DNA of 64,000 nt, from positions 12,717 through 76,716 of the forward strand of contig DKWV01000038.1 of the NCBI GenBank assembly GCA_002491905.1, read 5' to 3'. Source of the DNA: Lachnospiraceae bacterium UBA7143. Its GTDB lineage: Bacteria; Bacillota; Clostridia; Lachnospirales; Lachnospiraceae. How positions within the stretch are numbered: position 1 is the first letter of the stretch; each line of letters starts with the position of its first letter. Position numbers and translations under genes: made by a program. The notes beneath the pieces were generated by a model that was not told where the DNA came from, did not search any database, and saw only the letters and a list, made by a program, of their open reading frames with translations. Of this stretch, positions 60,818 to 64,000 are shown piece after piece.

Positions 60818-63306
60818 CGTTCGATGAAAGACAGGAAACACAATTACATATAGAAACTGTTGAGCCGACGGACGTAATGACTGGTGACCGAAACCAAAAG
60901 CGGTTTCTTTATTATCAGTTAAAAATGAGTATGCAGAGAGCCTCCCGTATTGATATCGTAGTTTCCTTTCTGATGGAATCTGGCGTGAAGATGATATTGA
61001 AGGATTTGCGTGCGGCGCTGGACAGGGGCGTGCAGATTCGTATTCTTACAGGCAATTATCTGGGGATTACACAGCCTTCGGCTCTTTTTCTGCTCAAGAG
61101 GGAATTGAGTGATCGGATTGATTTAAGATTTTACAATGATAAAAAGCGGTCGTTTCATCCGAAGGCATATATCTTTCATTATGAGAATGGCGGAGAGATA
61201 TTTATAGGTTCTTCCAATATCTCCAAAAGTGCATTGACCTCTGGTATAGAGTGGAATTATCGGTTCAGCAGCCTGACGGATGGCAGGAATTTCAACTTGT
61301 TTTATGAAACCTTTCTGGATTTATATGAGCGGCATTCGATTGTGATTGACGATGAGGAGCTGGCGCTCTATTCCAAAAACTGGCACAAACCGGCGGTGGC
61401 GAAGGATCTGGCGAGATATGATGAGCAGGAAGAACAGTCGGAGAAAGCAGAGGTTTCTGGTGTAGAAACTTTTTTTCAGCCAAGAGGGGCACAGATAGAG
61501 GCTTTATATGCGTTGGAGAACAGTCGCGCTGAGGGAGCTGCAAAAGGTTTGGTGCAGGCGGCTACGGGGATAGGGAAAACCTATCTGGCGGCCTTCGATT
61601 CTGCGCCGTATAGACGTGTGTTATTTGTGGCGCACCGTGAGGAGATACTGCAGCAGGCGGCAGTGGCTTTTCGAAATGTAAGAAAATCGGAGGATTACGG
61701 GTTTTTTAACGGCAAACAGAAGGACACGGACAAGTCGGTCATATTTGCATCGGTGGCGACGCTTGGCAGAGAGGAATATCTGAGAGAGGAGTACTTTTCT
61801 GCGGATTATTTTGATTATCTGGTGATCGATGAATTTCATCATGCTGTCAATGAGCAATATCAAAGAATAGTGAATTACTTCGAGCCTCAGTTTTTGCTGG
61901 GGCTTACTGCCACGCCAGAGAGGCTGGACGGTAGAAATATTTATGAAATCTGCGGCTATAATGTACCCTACGAGATTTCATTAAAAGAAGCGATCAATAA
62001 AGGCATGCTGGTTCCGTTTCACTATTATGGGATCTACGATGAGACCGACTATTCCTCCCTGCATCTTGTGAAAGGCCGTTATGACGAGAAGGAGCTGAAC
62101 GAGACCTATATCGGCAATACCAGAAGATATGATTTGATCTATAAATATTACAGGAAATATTCTTCCAAAAGGGCGTTGGGATTTTGCTGTTCCAGACAGC
62201 ATGCGGAGGAGATGGCGAAGGAATTTTGTGAGAGGGGCATTAGGTCCGTAGCGGTATACAGTAATGCGGACGGTGCGTTTTCGGAGGACAGGGATAAGGC
62301 GATAGAGAAGCTGAAAAATGAGGAGATCAGGGTGATCTTTTCGGTGGATATGTTCAATGAGGGTGTGGACATTGCGGCGCTTGATATGGTTATGTTTTTG
62401 CGCCCGACGGAATCTCCCATCGTATTTTTACAACAGCTCGGACGGGGGCTTCGTACCTGCCGGGGAAAGGAATATCTGAATGTACTTGATTTTATCGGGA
62501 ACTATGAGAAAGCGGGACGTGCACCGTTGCTTCTGGGCGGAGAAAGGAGTTTGGGAGAACGGATAGTAAGCGACTATTACAGAATGACTTATCCTGATGA
62601 CTGTATTGTAGATTTTGATATGCGGCTGATTGATCTGTTTCAGGAGATGGAGAAAAAATCCCTGTCAGCCAGAGAGCGGATTACATTGGAATACTATCGG
62701 ATTAAGGAACTGCTTGACAACAGAGTCCCCACGAGAATGGAGCTCTTCACTTACATGGAGGATGAGATTTATCAGTACTGTATGAGACATGCAAAGGAAA
62801 ATCCTTTTCGGCGGTACATTGATTTCCTGAATGAACTGCACGAGTTGTCGGATGGAGAGCAGGATTTATATGATAGTATCGGGCGGGAGTTTCTGTCACT
62901 GATCGAGACGACAGATATGCAGAAGGTCTATAAGATGCCGATTCTGTACAGCTTTTATAATCATGGAAATGTGCGTATGGCAGTCACCGACGAAGAGGTG
63001 CTGGAAAGCTGGAAAGAGTTTTTTAATACCGGCACGAACTGGAAAGATTTGGTGTCGGACATGTCCTATGGGGATTATCAGAAGATGACGGACAGACAGC
63101 ATCTCAGTAAGGCGAAAAGTATGCCGGTTAGATTCCTGAAAGCCTCCGAGAAGGGATTTTTTGTTGATCGGGAAGGATATGCGCTTGCCATCAGGGAAGA
63201 ACTTTCGGATGTTGTAAAAACGGAAGCTTTCAAAAAACAGATGAAGGACATTTTGGAGTATCGGACGATGGAGTATTATCGGAGGCGGTATGCAGGGGAA
63301 TCTTAA
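60787..63306 (+). CDS. PLD-like nuclease / SF2 helicase fusion
   Basis: An 839-residue protein. Residues ~30-190 form a phospholipase-D-like nuclease half (FHPKAYIFHYENGGE, then FIGSSNISKSAL: an HxK motif). The helicase part runs from ~235: ATGIGKTYLAAF (I), VIDEFHHA (II), LTATPERLDG (III), FSVDMFNEGVDI (V) and QQLGRGLRT (VI). The C-terminal ~250 residues are uncharacterised. The domain order resembles DUF3427-type helicases, which handle DNA in repair or phage defence. ATG 60787 has GAAGAGG; the longer ORF from 60745 is inside the methyltransferase gene. Confidence 0.88.
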   Translation: MAQFDLAKKIAFDERQETQLHIETVEPTDVMTGDRNQKRFLYYQLKMSMQRASRIDIVVSFLMESGVKMILKDLRAALDRGVQIRILTGNYLGITQPSALFLLKRELSDRIDLRFYNDKKRSFHPKAYIFHYENGGEIFIGSSNISKSALTSGIEWNYRFSSLTDGRNFNLFYETFLDLYERHSIVIDDEELALYSKNWHKPAVAKDLARYDEQEEQSEKAEVSGVETFFQPRGAQIEALYALENSRAEGAAKGLVQAATGIGKTYLAAFDSAPYRRVLFVAHREEILQQAAVAFRNVRKSEDYGFFNGKQKDTDKSVIFASVATLGREEYLREEYFSADYFDYLVIDEFHHAVNEQYQRIVNYFEPQFLLGLTATPERLDGRNIYEICGYNVPYEISLKEAINKGMLVPFHYYGIYDETDYSSLHLVKGRYDEKELNETYIGNTRRYDLIYKYYRKYSSKRALGFCCSRQHAEEMAKEFCERGIRSVAVYSNADGAFSEDRDKAIEKLKNEEIRVIFSVDMFNEGVDIAALDMVMFLRPTESPIVFLQQLGRGLRTCRGKEYLNVLDFIGNYEKAGRAPLLLGGERSLGERIVSDYYRMTYPDDCIVDFDMRLIDLFQEMEKKSLSARERITLEYYRIKELLDNRVPTRMELFTYMEDEIYQYCMRHAKENPFRRYIDFLNELHELSDGEQDLYDSIGREFLSLIETTDMQKVYKMPILYSFYNHGNVRMAVTDEEVLESWKEFFNTGTNWKDLVSDMSYGDYQKMTDRQHLSKAKSMPVRFLKASEKGFFVDREGYALAIREELSDVVKTEAFKKQMKDILEYRTMEYYRRRYAGES

Positions 63307-63531
63307 TAAACCATATTTGAAACGCATTGAATATTTCTGGAATATATGCCATAAATATTCAATATTGAGGCGCCAGCATGGAGATAAAGTGGGACAGGCA
63401 TTCGTCGGAGCGGCAAATCTTTTCTTTTATTTTATCTGTTCAGGAACTACCTGTTGGATAGTGGCGTTCCAGAATCCCCCGGCCTTTTATGTGCATACCT
63501 GTTTCCTATTTGCCATTTCCGCTTACGCATC
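63307..63531. other. Intergenic stretch before hisS, no convincing gene
   Basis: An 81-codon frame (63290-63535) overlaps this stretch, but its composition, hydrophobic Cys/Phe mix and lack of a ribosome site argue against a gene. No T-box specifier or AGGGTGGNACCGCG-like antiterminator was seen ahead of hisS. Confidence 0.5.
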
Positions 63532-63560
63532 TTGAAAAACTCTCCGAAAGAGTGTAAAAT
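63532..63560 (+). promoter_or_regulatory. hisS promoter
   Basis: TTGAAA (63532-63537), 17-bp spacer, TAAAAT (63555-63560). The spacer contains a short dyad, ACTCT-CCGAA-AGAGT. The start codon is 71 bp further on. Confidence 0.7.
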
Positions 63561-63630
63561 CTAACAAGCATGTACCATCATGCAGACAGATAAAGAATAA
63601 CCAGAAAATCACTCTGACACGGAGGTAACT

Positions 63631-64000
63631 ATGGCACTAAGCAAAAAACCGATGACAGGCATGAAAGATATCCTGCCGGAGGAGATGGAGATCCGCGATT
63701 ATGTGATCGGGATTATCAAAGAAACCTATGGGAATTTTGGCTTTACCTCGATTGAGACGCCCTGCGTGGAAAACCTTGCGAACTTAAACTGTAAGGCTGG
63801 CGGAGAGAACGAGAAGCTGATCTTTAAGATATTGAAGCGGGGTGAGAAACTGTGCATCGGCGAGGCAAAGAACGAGGAGGACCTTACGGACGGGGGATTG
63901 CGCTACGATCTGACGGTGCCTCTTGTGCGGTATTATTCCGGCCACGCAAACGAGCTGCCTGCGCCCTTCAAGGCTTTGCAGATGGGCAATGTGTGGCGGG
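63631..64000 (+). CDS. hisS: Histidyl-tRNA synthetase (5' part, runs off the window)
   Basis: The first 123 residues of a class II aminoacyl-tRNA synthetase. They open KKPMTGMKDILPEEMEIRDYV, followed by motif 2-region text FGFTSIETPCVE, the HisRS-specific LIFKILKRGEKL and GLRYDLTVPLVRYYSGH, and ALQMGNVWR. GGAGGTAACT precedes the ATG. The catalytic HisA motifs and the anticodon-binding domain lie beyond the window. Confidence 0.95.
   Translation, partial: MALSKKPMTGMKDILPEEMEIRDYVIGIIKETYGNFGFTSIETPCVENLANLNCKAGGENEKLIFKILKRGEKLCIGEAKNEEDLTDGGLRYDLTVPLVRYYSGHANELPAPFKALQMGNVWR

Noticed and set aside
63290..63535. 81-residue frame before hisS
   Set aside because: No ribosome site, overlaps the helicase end and the hisS promoter, and shows no domain or secretion logic.
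63307..63630. T-box leader for hisS
   Set aside because: No T-box consensus, specifier loop or terminator/antiterminator pair could be found; a plain promoter is present.

Overview
The window looks like a chromosomal segment of a Lachnospiraceae-type Clostridium relative (Firmicutes, Clostridia). The evidence is AGGAGG ribosome sites, moderate-GC housekeeping genes (gpmI, eno, hemZ, hisS, mecA), YtrA-, BlaI- and LytTR-type regulators, and two sites resembling sigma-D (motility) promoters. No rRNA, tRNA, CRISPR array, insertion sequence or prophage was seen.

Layout. 1-2472 (minus): the 5' part of a GH112 beta-galactoside phosphorylase gene behind a tetR gene. 2621-7498 (plus): a probable five-gene operon of SCP2-like protein, alpha/beta hydrolase, stand-alone NRPS condensation domain, acyl carrier protein and acyl-AMP ligase. 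It is divergent from tetR, with two 15-bp dyads in between. 7567-10408: a DUF6033-like protein and a 75-residue protein, both on the minus strand behind sigma-D-like promoters, interleaved with an HTH-Uma2 fusion and an Fe-S-type Rrf2 regulator. 10561-13861: a BlaI repressor and a BlaR1-like M56 protein carrying a C-terminal M23 domain. 13994-17092: MecA, a DEAD-box helicase and a YgjP-like metalloprotease. 17146-21027: a large secreted subtilase with Ig-like repeats. 21316-24822: gpmI, then a LytTR response regulator whose partner histidine kinase is broken by an internal deletion. 24892-34552: a YtrA-type GntR/ABC operon, a MacB-like export module with a CARDB-like surface protein, a lipoprotein, and a secreted protein of four repeats. 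34569-38289: enolase (its ribosome site lies inside a terminator hairpin), a phosphodiesterase and HemZ.

38319-54483 is the most unusual part: an AT-richer, probably single long operon for Cys-rich peptides made by radical SAM enzymes (CcpM / CLI_3235-class bacteriocin type). It holds two maturase plus TIGR04066-type pairs, two short Cys-rich precursor genes (43123-43266 and 53002-53181), one ACP-like protein without a recognisable carrier serine, an ABC half-transporter without a C39 peptidase domain, four FtsX-type permeases around one ATPase, and a subtilisin-like protease with an extra C-terminal domain. The working model is recognition and modification of the Cys core by the maturases, leader removal by the S8 protease, and export or self-protection by the ABC proteins.

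54569-57967: class B sortase, AIM24-like protein, GyrI-like protein and a Fic protein with a 12-bp tandem repeat. 58187-63306: an AT-rich accessory stretch with a minimal nucleotidyltransferase, an unrecognised coiled-coil protein, a methyltransferase and a PLD-helicase. 63631-64000: the start of hisS.

All family assignments come from reading motifs and from memory of the families; no search was run.
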